From Colletotrichum lupini (taxonomy: Eukaryota; Ascomycota; Sordariomycetes; Glomerellales; Glomerellaceae), in NCBI RefSeq assembly GCF_023278565.1, contig NC_064681.1:3534001-3598000 (forward strand): a DNA stretch of 64,000 nucleotides, read 5' to 3'. Made by a program: the position numbers and the translations under genes. Positions 1-10,527 of this stretch are shown in pieces (position 1 is the stretch's first letter; each line of letters starts with the position of its first letter). The notes under the pieces were generated by a model. That model made no database searches, had not been told where the DNA came from, and saw only the letters and a program-made list of their open reading frames with translations.

Positions 1-40
1 AAAAAAGATTATTTTTAATAGAGATAAGCTATTTATTTTA

Positions 41-800
41 AAGTTTTAAAAATCTTTAATTTCGTAACTTAGTATAAATTATAAACTATTAATATTATTT
101 TATTTATAAACTAATAAATAAATAAAAAGAATTAACTAGATCCTTAAAATATACTTTTATTATTATATAAACTATAACTAGGATAATTAAGTAGTACTTT
201 TACTAATAGCCTAATTCGTATATAATAATATAATTAGCGAAAATATAAAAGACTTTTTATTTTATTTTAATTACGGATTTTAATTAATAATATATAAAGA
301 AGTATAACAAAGACTATAAACTATAAAAACTATAATAAACGTAAATAAACTTAAGAAAATTTATAAATCAATATTAATAAACCTCGAGTTTATATAATAA
401 TATATAAAGAAAAACGTAGATAGATTAAGAATTAGAGAACTATTTTTAAAAAAAAGGGGATAGCGCTTATTTTCTTTATTATAATATTAAAATAAAATAT
501 TTAAATAATAAATTAAATTATAAAAAACTTAGACTTTTTAAAATTATTAAAAAAGTCTTATTAATTAATTATAAACTAAGACTACTAAATACGATATAAT
601 ATTATCCTATTTTTTATATTTTACTATTCGAACTTATATTAAAAGGATTATATATAAAAGATTATATTATTATTAAACTAAACTAATTAAAATATAAAGT
701 CGAACGAATTATTAATTATAAAGTTAAGAATAAAATATAAGAATTTTATATTAAATAAAAGGGTTATGAATATAAAAGAAATATATACAAACTTATTATA
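41..800 (+). mobile_element. Decayed Ty3/gypsy (chromovirus) integrase C-terminal half
   Basis: Read on the + strand with many internal stops, this matches the layout of a gypsy integrase. One frame (about 41-430) gives the end of the catalytic core, including 'VVLLLIA*FVYNN'. After an indel in the A-run near 447-455 a second frame gives the GPY/F-like segment ('KKGD', then about 507-640). A chromodomain follows at about 699-788, with 'VERIINYKVKNK' and 'EFYIK*KGYEYKRN'. Most stops replace Gln or Trp codons, as CpA-to-TpA change on either strand would produce. The 5' part of pol lies outside the window. No LTR or primer-binding site was identified. The gene cannot be functional. Confidence 0.8.
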
Positions 801-2466
801 AACTTCTAGAACTCTCGGGGATCTTTTTTAAAATACCAAAATTAAAATTAAAATTAGAACTCTTAGTTATTATAATATCTTAGTTACTTATTCTAAAAGT
901 ATTACTAAATTATACTTCTTGCGTAGTAGCTAACTTATCCTTATTAATAATATTAAAAAGATTAAGAATCGCTTTCCCCTTCTTAAATACTATCTTTTTT
1001 TTTAAAAAACGATTTAATTTTAATAAAAATTAATTTATTTTAGCTTATATATAACATAAAGTTTTTATCTGTTTTTAAAAAAAAAGCTCTTCTATTTCCT
1101 TTTTACGTTTTAGTTTATTAATTTTGAATAAAAAACGATTTATTATAAATATAATTAATATAAAAAAATACTAATAAAAAAAAGAAAAACTTATAATTAT
1201 ATATAATATTAGTAGTTATATTATAAGAACGACTATAATATATATATTCATAATATTTAATTTATTTTTTTAATATTTTATACTTTTACCCTAATAAATA
1301 ATAAAATAAGTAAAGTATTACGATTTTAAATCCTCGCTCTTTAATTTTAAAAATAAGTTTTAATTAATAATATATTAAAAATTTAGTAAATATTTTAGTA
1401 TTTTAAAAGAATTACTTAACGAGCCCTAACCTAGGTTATAACGACTTATTTATAGGTTTATAAAAATAAAAATTTTAAAAAAAAACTTAATATTATAACT
1501 TAATATATATAACTAAGACTAGGGCCCGCCCTATAAGCTTATAATAGTTATAATATATTATATATATAAGAATATAGCTTTTTAAGGTCCGGTCCGCCTT
1601 ATTAGGGGCTATTTTCGCCTGTATAGGTAAGCTAGTCTATTAAAGTTAATATTAAGTATCTTTATTATATATTTTAATAAAACTTTATAACTAACTATAG
1701 CCGGCCGTAGCCGTTATTAAATACTAACAACCTCGCCGCTATAATATATTAATTGCCCTCTAAATAGCTAAAAACTACCTTTTACTTTTTACTTTTTCTA
1801 ATAGCACTAGATTTTTCCTTTTAATCCTTTTTAATTTACTCTTATATAGTAATTTTAAAGTATTAATAATACTTAGGAGTTAGTTAGGTATTTCGAGGCT
1901 ATTATATTATATTAGTTAGGCACTAATAAGGGTAATACTTATATTAATATACGTATTTCGGATCTTTAAGTTAATAGTATTTAATTTATATTCTTTAGAA
2001 CGACCTTACTATAGTTCGGGGTCCTCTAGTATAATACTTATAAGATCGAACTTCTAGCCCTTAAAGTATCCCTATAGATCGATAAGTTAGTATTTTAGTA
2101 TTTTAATAGTATATATTTAAGGTAAATAATTCAATAGCAATAGTAATAGCGTAATAACGATAAATAATAAGGGAAGTAGCGTTTTTTAATTTTAATAAAA
2201 AAAACGAGATAATAAATATATATATATATACGAGTCGAAGTTAAAAGCGTAATAGATATTAGTAATAAGAAGGTTAATATTATGCTTAACGACGGTAACG
2301 AGGGCATTTCTAATACTATACTATTATAAGCTACTATTACTTAGAGGGTAGTAAACTTAGCTAAGTAAGTAGCTTATAAAGTAGTAGTATTAGGCGCCTA
2401 ATATCGCTATTAATCCGTAATTATAAACTTTATAAGAGGGAAAGTTTAAAAAAGTAGAAAATTTAA

Positions 2467-2580
2467 AAAAATAGTCTAACGAGATAGTATAAATATTTAC
2501 TAATACTATATATTAATACTGTATAACTAATATCGAGAATCGCCCGAGTAGCTAATAAAAGTAGAAATAAAAAACAAATA
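2467..2580 (+). repeat. Inverted repeat arm A (pairs with 4175-4290)
   Basis: This stretch begins near 'ATAGTCTAACGAGATAG' and runs through 'ATATCGAGAATCGCCCGAG'. It closely matches the reverse complement of 4175-4290 over about 110 bp. Most differences are C/T or G/A transitions, with this arm the more AT-shifted copy. The outward ends match, as in terminal inverted repeats, but two LTR fragments of one family inserted in opposite orientation would look the same. Confidence 0.7.
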
Positions 2581-4174
2581 AATATAAGAATATAGGAATA
2601 TAAAGTAATTTTATAAAACAAAAGAACTATAAATAAGTTATATATAAATAAAAAGTAATAATTATATAATAAGGTAATTACTATAATTACTTTAAATAAG
2701 CGCTTATTAATATTTACTAAGTAATTACTTAACGAATAAGAATAATTATTAATAAAAAGTATATTTATAAACGGATTTATATATAATATAAACTTAAGCT
2801 AAGCTTAAAAATAGACTTTTTATAGCTTCTTTAGTAATTAACTTAATATTAGATCTTACGATTATTTTTAACTATTTTTATTAAAAACCCTTTTTAATAA
2901 AATTACGATTAATTATTAAAGCTTTACTTATTTTATAACTTATAAATATAGCTTTAGGGAAGCTATTTATAACTACGATATTTTTTACTTAGTACTCGTA
3001 GCCTTAACTTTTATTAATATACTTACTATAACTAGCTAGCCGTAATACTACTTTAACATATATAAGACCTCTTAATACTAACTTACGTAAATAGCTAAAT
3101 CTTATATTATATACTCCTTTTTATTAAAAGTTAAAGAGCCCCTTATATATTCTTTTACGTTTATAATATAACTTATATTAAAGGGATTTCTAGCTTTATA
3201 AAATATAATTTTTAAATTAATATTAATATACTAAATCTTAATATCTATATTAGCCTAGCTATTTACGGTATTTATATTATTACTTAGCTAAATTCTATAT
3301 TATTAAAAAGTACTTTACTAATCCTTAAGTATACTTACGTTAGTTATAATAGTTATAATATTAAGCTAGTTAAAGAGGGCGCCTAGCCCGAGAGTAGTAG
3401 ACTTATTAATAAGTATTTTTAGAGTAGTAGTTTATATATTAATAGGTTTATTTAGTAAATTTATTTAGTAAATTTATTTAATTTAAATAGAGAGTAGCTT
3501 TAGGTAATATTAGAAGTAATAAGAATAAAAAGAATTTTTATAAGCTTTAGTATAGTAAAAAAGTAGTAGATATTAGCCTATTTAGCCCTTTTTTTTAAAA
3601 ACCTCTATATTATTATTAAAGTTTAAAACCTCTATAGTTAAGGAAGGCTATTTCTAACTATTACGGCCGACTATTATAGTTAATTATTATAGCTAACCTT
3701 TATTATTAACCTTTTTAACTAGCGCCGCTACGTAAGTATATTACTTAGCCTATTATTAGAAAGTAGTAGGGCAGCTTACTTATCCTAAATTATATAGTAG
3801 TTTTTATATTAAAATTATTATATTATATTAAGCGCGTACTTAGGGCATATTACGCATATTATATAATTAAAAAATATACTATATTATATAATTTTCTTTA
3901 AAAGCGTAATCCTATTAAGGTTGATTTTTTATACCTATAAAGTTAGAAAAAAACTACTATATAAAGTATAATTTATAAAATATAATAACGCGGTTATAAA
4001 GTATTAATAATATATTTTATATTAAAAAGATTATTATTAGTATTAATAAGATAAATAGGGCCGTATTAATATAATACCTCGGCTTTTGTTTATAGTTTAA
4101 GGATAATTATTTTAAATAGTATTAAAAGTTTATTAAAAAGCTCTTTTAAATACTCTAGTATATTTATTATTATT

Positions 4175-4290
4175 TTTATTTATTTTTTATTTCTACCTTT
4201 ACTAGCTGCTCAGGCGATTCTCGATATCGATTACACAGTATTAATATACAATATTAATAGATATTCCCACTATCTCGATAGACTATTATT
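4175..4290 (-). repeat. Inverted repeat arm B (pairs with 2467-2580)
   Basis: The reverse complement of this stretch matches arm A, including the core 'ATATCGAGAATCGCCTGAG' and the outer 'TAGTCTATCGAGATAG'. It retains more C and G than arm A. Just inside, on the minus strand, lies 'TATTTAAAAGAGC', which could be a promoter-like TATA motif of an LTR. About 1.6 kb of unassignable AT-rich DNA separates the arms. Confidence 0.7.
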
Positions 4291-4903
4291 ATTTTTATAA
4301 TATTAAGATTCTTAGTACTTATATATAAGAGTAGGTTATTTATTTTTAAATAGTAATATTAGCTTATTAATAAGTTATTAAAACTACGATTTTAATAATT
4401 TTTTAATAAAGGAGAGGGTAGAATAGAAAAAAGGATAGGGAACTTATAAAAAGGGTTAAAGTTAAATAGTACGGAATTCGAGGGTAAGGTAGCGTCTATA
4501 TATACTGCGGCAATCCTCTAGTAATATAAAACGATGGAGTTAAATAGTGAGATGAACAGATCTCATCGAACGTCCGGACAAAGCTATCAAAAGACCATCA
4601 CGAAATGAAGAGGATTACTTCCTTTCTCAAAAGAACCCAGCGGGAGCCCCTCTATGAATTTCGCGAGAGCCCGAGTCAGCCCTGAGAGGGGGGACCCCGT
4701 CGCAGATCGACACTTTCTCAGATGACCTCCTCGATGGGCGGTCTAGATTCTCTGACATCTCATCGGAACCCTGACCCCTGTCAGGTCTGGTGGGAAAGCG
4801 TAAGCGACGTCAAAAGTGATGGACACATGTATTCCCGCCGGCTTCGCTGATGAGATCAAAGCTTCAACATCCATCCCGCAGAGCTACATAGATCGGTCGC
4901 CGG

Positions 4904-5662
4904 TCATGTTTCCTCATCACCAAGCTGGCTGTGACCTTTCTTGTTCCCCTTGAGAGTTTGGTCGAATGTCGTCCAGAACTTAGATTCGTGACGATGAGGA
5001 ATTTGATCTTTTTCATTGCTTGTTCGCTCGAGTTCTCTCTCCCGTGTTGCTGATGCGAGAATATCCAAAGCAGTCAAGTATGTGAGCACTTGTTCATACT
5101 CCCTCAATGTTTGGAACATCTATCAGAAATTATTGGGTCATACAAGATCTTCAAGTTTAATTATCCTGATTTTCAGTGGGAGAATATGTTCAATCCATAT
5201 ACTAGGTTCCCTCACGACAAATTGAGTGAACACCTCCCCGCCGCAATAAGCAACGTGCTTTTCAACAACGTGGCATCCTCCATGTTGTGCTCGTCCTTGC
5301 CGACTTCAGAAAACACTTAGCAGCCGCCACGGCCATCTTCTACTCGTCTTCGATCATGGACGCAATACTATGGATTTTCCACACAGAAACCATATTGGGG
5401 GCTAACACTGTGGATCTGGCTCCTAATATAGTCCAGTAGTCATCGTGTTTACAATATCTAATATCTTTGCGAAAGATAACACAGAGTATTCTCCACATGA
5501 TAGCTCAAGATCCCATCGACAAGTGGTCAAAATTATCTCAAGCTCCTCCAAGATTGCTCCTGTATCTCGTGTTGGGCATCTTGATGCAACACGAAAACCT
5601 AACTTAGACGAAGAAGAGGAGGATATCAGACTGCGGGTCTGGACTGATGGATGTTTCTATGA
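4904..5662 (-). pseudogene. Possible decayed fungal regulator C-terminus
   Basis: Three minus-strand stretches are open but cannot be joined by convincing splicing: about 5662-5450 (includes 'LEIILTTCRWDLELSCGEYS'), about 5330-5130 (includes 'WIEHILPLKIRIIKLEDL'), and 5119-4904 (starts 'MFQTLREYEQVLTYL'). Their order and spacing vaguely recall the C-terminal region of AflR-type Zn2Cys6 regulators (a Cys-containing helical block, then a short beta segment, then a final helix). No zinc cluster is visible upstream and stops separate the pieces. It sits between the RIP block and an inactivated ankyrin gene. The assignment is a weak inference; it may be unrelated noise. Confidence 0.25.
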
Positions 5663-5795
5663 CTAACTACCTGCACTCACTAGACTATACACGTTGCATC
5701 ACTTCACACTTCTGACGTGAGAGATTTGGAGAAATGTTTTGACTTCTTAGATCTCGTCTACCTACAACCTTCCGTTCCTGAGAACAGAAAAACTT

Positions 5796-8225
5796 CTACG
5801 GACAACGGGCGTATGTCTCCAGCCTCGCCTTGGGCCGGATATCTCCAGTCTCCCCTCCAAGTCGCTTAATCTTACGAAGAAACCAACCTTTCTGGGCCGT
5901 CGCCCTCGCCCAGTCCAAAACACTGTACCGAATCGTGTCAGGACCGGACCCGTCCTCGCCAAGGTTCACCTCACCATCACGTTCCATTCCCCCCCTGGGC
6001 TTCAAAAAGGGCAGCACGTTTGGCGTTCGCAGCAGCGCCGCAAAGATCCGCTTCCTACGTTCGTCAGCATCCCCCCTCAGAGCCTCACGTAACCCTCCCC
6101 ACCGCGTCACGAGCTCTGAAGGCACGGGAGCTTCTTCATCCAGTTCGAACATAAATCTACCCTCGAAGTTGAAGAGCGTACATGCGGGCAGCGGCGTGCC
6201 GGGCTGCCAGCGCTCAATGTTACTGCCGATGCCGTGCATCGACCACTCTGTGCCGACTTGCTCCACCATACGCGCCCATTCGGTTTCCCGGGAGTGACGA
6301 TATCTTTTTGCTTGTTCTTGATGCGCTCTGGTAAATACACCACCGAACAGTACGTCCATGACCTGGAGTTCGTCCTCGCGCTTGACCTGAGCGCCGTGTA
6401 AAAGGAGAAGCTTGACGGCCGGAGCATCGAGCCAGAACACTGCATAGTGGAGGGGCGAGAAGCCTTCCTTGTCGCACAAGTTCGGGTCGGCGCCGTGTTC
6501 CAGAAGCCACTTGAGCAATTTTGGCCGGTAAAAGTTTGCGTCGCCGAGAGAATGGTCGAAGCGGTGGCCTAGGAGAGCCAGGAGCGGCGTGATGTAGAGC
6601 GGCTTTATGATGGCGTTGATCTGATCCTTACCATCTTCTACCAAGTCGAACATGGCCTGTGGAATCTCGGGATCGTCCGAGAAAGGATGAACGAAAAAGA
6701 TTTGCAGAGGGGTGTACCTACCAAAGTCGCCGGTGTAATCACTGTAGTCACTCATCCAGAATGATCTTGAAATCCTGTGCATGAGATCGCTGCTTGGGAA
6801 CCCAAGGGTAAAGTTTCCGTAAGACGATACTGCTTCGACAGCCAGAGGGTGGCTTATTAACAAATTGAAAGCCGCTTTGATGGCGCATGCTGTTTCCTCA
6901 TTGCTCTTATAGTGTGCTTCCAGGAGAAAGTAGTCAGGTAGAAACAAATCGTGAAGGGGCGTCACCTTATAGAGCTCGCTATCCTTCACGGACTTACTGC
7001 CCTTCATCTTCTTCCTAGGGCTCTCCTCAAGACATGCCCCGAGTGGGTGAGCGCCTAATTCGAGCAGCGTTCGGATGTGAGCGACGTTGAGCTGCCTACA
7101 TGCGAGATTGAGAGCTGTCTGAGGGATCTTCCGGAGAGGTCCCTGTTGAGGGATCGGAGGTGGTCGTAGGTCTATGCTAGTCGTGGTCTCTTCCAACTTA
7201 ACGCCCTGTCGGACGAGCTCTCTTATTGCAGAAGAGCAATCTGTCTGACGGAGACAGACAGCATGGAGAGCATTGAGGCCGAACTCGACAGGTGTATGTA
7301 GCGGCGCACCTGCTAGGGTCAGTTTGCGAACCATATCGCCGGAGACGGCGTGATGAAGTACCGGAGTATTCATATGGAAGCTAGTTATGCCTCCATGGTC
7401 AAAATCTGCGCCTCGATTGATTAACATGTCCACCAAATCGACATGGTCTCGAGCAACAGCAATAGCAAGGAAGAGTCCATGCGGATCGGAAATCTTGGTC
7501 AAGAAGCGTGGTGGGAGAGACCTAAGAATAGTTTTGGATACGGTCAACGCGTTCTCGGGAGCCAGCATAGCGGCATGGAGGGGCGAGGGCTGCCCATAAA
7601 GGTCTCTGTCAAACTCATACAAGCCAATACCTGACTCTGGGCTTGCAGCAAATATGCGCGGTTCCCACCATTAACGATGACGGGCGGCGAAGCTTAGTGC
7701 TGGATTAGCCCCCTTGTGCAGAAGCAGGTCCACGACTTGAGCATAGCCTTTAGACGCAGCCACCATGAGTGGTGTCCATATAGACGGCTTTAGGCTGTGT
7801 GGGACGTAGTCCGGTTTAGCTCCGGGCTTCTCAAGGGCCTGGCGGAGGAGATCAACGTTGTTGTGCACTGCGGCGTGGTAGACGGCCCTGGGGTCTTCGC
7901 TCTGGGCGTCCCACCGGAGAGCAATGTCGTTGATCGCTTTGTGGTAGTACTTATTGACCATGCCCGCGTTGAGCATGGCCATTGTGGGATGCATTTCCTT
8001 GGCGGCTGATATGATGGTGCGTGAAAATTCTACATCCCTCAAGTCCCTAATAATGTCATTCTCAACGTCGTCGTCGGCGGGTGATACGTATGTTTCTATC
8101 ACGTACTCTCGCCTCTTTGTCTCGGCCTGAAACTGGCCGAGCCATTGAGCTATCTCAAGGTACAATTCTGCCGGCAACTGAATTTGGAACTTGCTTTGCT
8201 CGGTGACTTGGTCAGGAGAAGACAT
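5796..8225 (-). pseudogene. F-box-like/ankyrin-repeat protein, split by an in-frame TAA
   Basis: The frame runs from ATG at 8225 (MSSPDQ...) to the stop at 5796, about 810 codons without introns, interrupted only by TAA at 7671-7673. Residues 1-185 contain an F-box-like segment ('LPAELYLEIAQWL') and ankyrin repeats ('TPLMVAASKGYAQVVDLLLHKGA'). After the stop the same frame continues with more ankyrin repeats ('PSPLHAAM', 'NALHAVCLRQ', 'FSPLHYAVFWLDAPAVKLLL'). Such proteins usually act as protein-binding adaptors or ubiquitin-ligase substrate receptors. CAA-to-TAA is a simple C-to-T change in CpA context, the RIP-preferred site, and a RIP block lies 1.3 kb away. Stop-codon readthrough or two separate genes are less likely alternatives. 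The low-complexity C-terminal tail is not recognised. Confidence 0.75.
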
Positions 8226-8720
8226 ATTGCAGTATATTTGAAGAATCAAAGCTTGCTTTTGTTGAAGAAAATCGGATGGGGTGATGAATGGGGTCTGAGT
8301 GTTGTCGCTGTGTGGATGTTATCTGGTATGTGTCTGTTGTGCGAAGTAAATGTCCATGAGTGTGCTGACAAGCCCTGTTAAATACGAAGGATGTTTCACG
8401 ACTCTCGACATTGTGTACTATGGCTCCAGGAGAGTTCAAAAGTGTCAAAGGTGATTGTGTAAGCTCGCCATTGTTCGATTGCATAAAGCTCAAAGAAAAA
8501 TATTTGGTTCAAGCTTCGAGGTTGTGATTCATTTCTAGGCTGCGTAAACTGGCTCGTGGCTGACGATGTACTAGCATCGCAGCGGACACTGACACGGACA
8601 TGTTGTTCTTTCCATCATATCGTCATTGTTCGTTGTTTATTTCTCTTTCTTTTTGGTCCCCGCTTTCTTGGGGGGCCTTTGATTCTTCTCGGTCAGCGCG
8701 CACAAGAGCATTGTTTGCGC
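8226..8720. other. Intergenic: ankyrin gene upstream and het-c2 downstream
   Basis: This separates the ankyrin gene start from the 3' end of the next minus-strand gene. No coding segment, RNA gene or clear motif was seen. Confidence 0.6.
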
Positions 8721-9662
8721 TTACCACTTGGCGTCCTTGCTGGCGAGGAAGCCCTTGAGGATGCCGACAACCTTCTCGAGGGAGGCGAGGTAGACGCGAA
8801 GCTCAGCGGCGACCTTGTCCTGATCGGAGCCGAGCTTGGCGTAGAAGTCCTTACGGTAGGGGCAGGCGCTCATGGCGGCGCTGAAGATGGGCTTGACGAG
8901 GAAGCTGTGGTGGGGCTTGAGGGTGGTGGCGTAGGCATTACGGAAGGACTCGGAGAGCTCCTCGGACTCCTTGGCGACGTTCTGGCTCAGGGCGATGCAG
9001 GTGAACTCGAGACCACTGGCAGAATGGTATTGTTAGCTTCGGCCGCTGCGTTGTCGGTGATACGGGGAGCTCAGAGGCAGACTTACCGAACCAGCCAGAG
9101 GAGACCCTCGGTGGCAACGTGCTTCTTGGTGGCCAGCTCGGCCTTGACGAGCTCCTGAAGGGTGGCGGACTCGCCGGGAGCAGCCAGCTGGCGCTCACGG
9201 ATTTTCTGTACATGGATAAGTCAGGCATTGTTCGTCAACGTCTTTTGGATGTAGTTGTAGGAGCAATATGGTAGCATCCGAGCTTCGTGACAAGGGATGA
9301 TTCGGAACATCTGCTAAAGGGTATCGGGGGTATCGGGGGTATCGAGAGGAGTCAGGTCGTACCTTGATGTTGCCGCCCATGTCGCTCTTGACGGGACCGA
9401 AAGCAACGCCTCCAAGGGCATCTAGAAGAGGGGATATTCGTTAGGGACATGGAAACCATCAGAGGCTCGGTGTCTCCTTTGGTACTGAGAGAGAGCAGCC
9501 GTGCTGGGGGAACATACCGAAGATGGTGGTCAGAGACTCGGAGGCATCGAGGAAGTCGGAGGTAGGGATGGCATTCTCCTTGTCGGCGTCAGGCTTGACA
9601 TCGACAAAGGACTTCTTGAAGGTGTCGAGGTAGGTTCCTCCGGGAGGGATCTGAGCGGCCAT
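8721..9662 (-). CDS. het-c2: Glycolipid transfer protein, HET-C2 type
   Basis: Exons 9662-9518, 9421-9363, 9205-9087 and 9015-8721 join in frame to 205 residues, the usual length of GLTP proteins. The product starts MAAQIPPGGTYLDTFKKSF and ends LASKDAKW. Family blocks are clear: 'SDFLDASESLTTIFD', 'LGGVAFGPVKSDMGGNIKK', 'GLLWLVRGLEFTCIAL' and 'LKPHHSFLVKPIFS'. The D-N-K-W and His residues that hold the sugar headgroup in GLTP folds fall in these blocks. GLTPs move glycosphingolipids between membranes in the cytosol; in Podospora the HET-C2 orthologue also controls heterokaryon incompatibility. All introns are GT..AG; the 157 bp intron 9206-9362 carries a threefold GTATCGGGGG-like tandem repeat near 9321-9345. 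It shares its upstream region with a divergent hydroxylase gene. Confidence 0.93.
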
Positions 9663-10527
9663 TGTGTCTGATGTAGGGGGTTTGTTGATGTGTTTGAAAG
9701 ATGTATTTGATGAGAGAGAAAGAAGAATAGGAGAGTAGAAGTGTAGAAGAAAGGGAGGAGATGTAGACAGGTAAAGAGCAGATGTTCCAGGAGCTGTTCA
9801 GACGAGAAGCGAAACCCAAAAAAAGGGACAGGACGGGAATCGAGGGGCGGTCAAGCAAATGGCCCCCCGGGAAGCCACGCATACGCAGCAACCCGGACAG
9901 CAATAGCAGCACCAGAGCTTCTCATGGGCCATGGCGGGGACCTCTCCCTGGAAACCCCACCACCTGGGACCTGGACCGCCCATTGGAGATCCAACGCGCT
10001 AAGCCCAAGCTGTCACAGTGGGGTTGTCGGATCCACTTGACCGGCTGCTCGTTCCTGATACGTCGGTACAGTGCGGATGATGATTACCCCTCATTCCGTT
10101 CAACCCCAATCACGTGCAATCGGGACAGTGCATGGTAGCATGGGGCACGGTCCATCGCGGGGTCGCGGAAAAAGGAGAAGGCGGAGCTCCGTCCAGTCGG
10201 CCCTCTTCCCTCTGCCGTGCCGCCGGCTGCCAGGGACTCCGCTCGCAAATCTCCAGTTCGTAGATGAGGGACCACTGTGTTTCTCATCTTGAGATGCTCC
10301 CTTGCGTTTATTTTGGTTTGCTCTGATACTGTATCTTGCCTTCAATGCCTTGGTCTTCTCATTGCTAGTTGCTCACACTCTTCCGTCTAAGTCATCTTGG
10401 TACATATCTGCACATATTCAAGTACATTACAGACAATACACAGCGGGACGAACCGAGTCTCAGAACCCATCTCATCAATTGAGACAGTTCTCTTGTGGTA
10501 CGATATCATTGCATCGGAGATACAATC
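9663..10527. promoter_or_regulatory. Divergent intergenic region, het-c2 / AsaB-like gene
   Basis: This 865 bp region separates two divergent start codons and presumably holds both promoters and leaders. A pyrimidine-rich leader (on the minus strand) lies just upstream of het-c2 at about 9680-9780. 'ATCACGTGCAAT' near 10110 contains a CACGTG E-box. No gene is visible. Confidence 0.5.

Larger units (their letters stand above)
1..4540. repeat. AT-rich RIP-degraded relic block
   Basis: The block is almost entirely A/T with TpA steps dominating and CpA/TpG scarce, the signature expected when repeat-induced point mutation converts CpA to TpA in repeated DNA. It contains no open frame of useful length on either strand. 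Composition changes abruptly near 4540 to ordinary gene-like DNA. A gypsy integrase relic (41-800) and an inverted repeat pair lie inside, so it is decayed transposon sequence. The pieces at about 800-2460 and 2600-4170 probably hold further transposon debris that I cannot assign. Heterochromatin is inferred, not seen. Confidence 0.9.

Noticed and set aside
1..4540. Inserted mitochondrial DNA or a centromere core
   Set aside because: The AT-richness could suggest either, but the gypsy integrase order and transition-type differences between repeat arms fit RIP-degraded transposons; a centromeric setting cannot be excluded.
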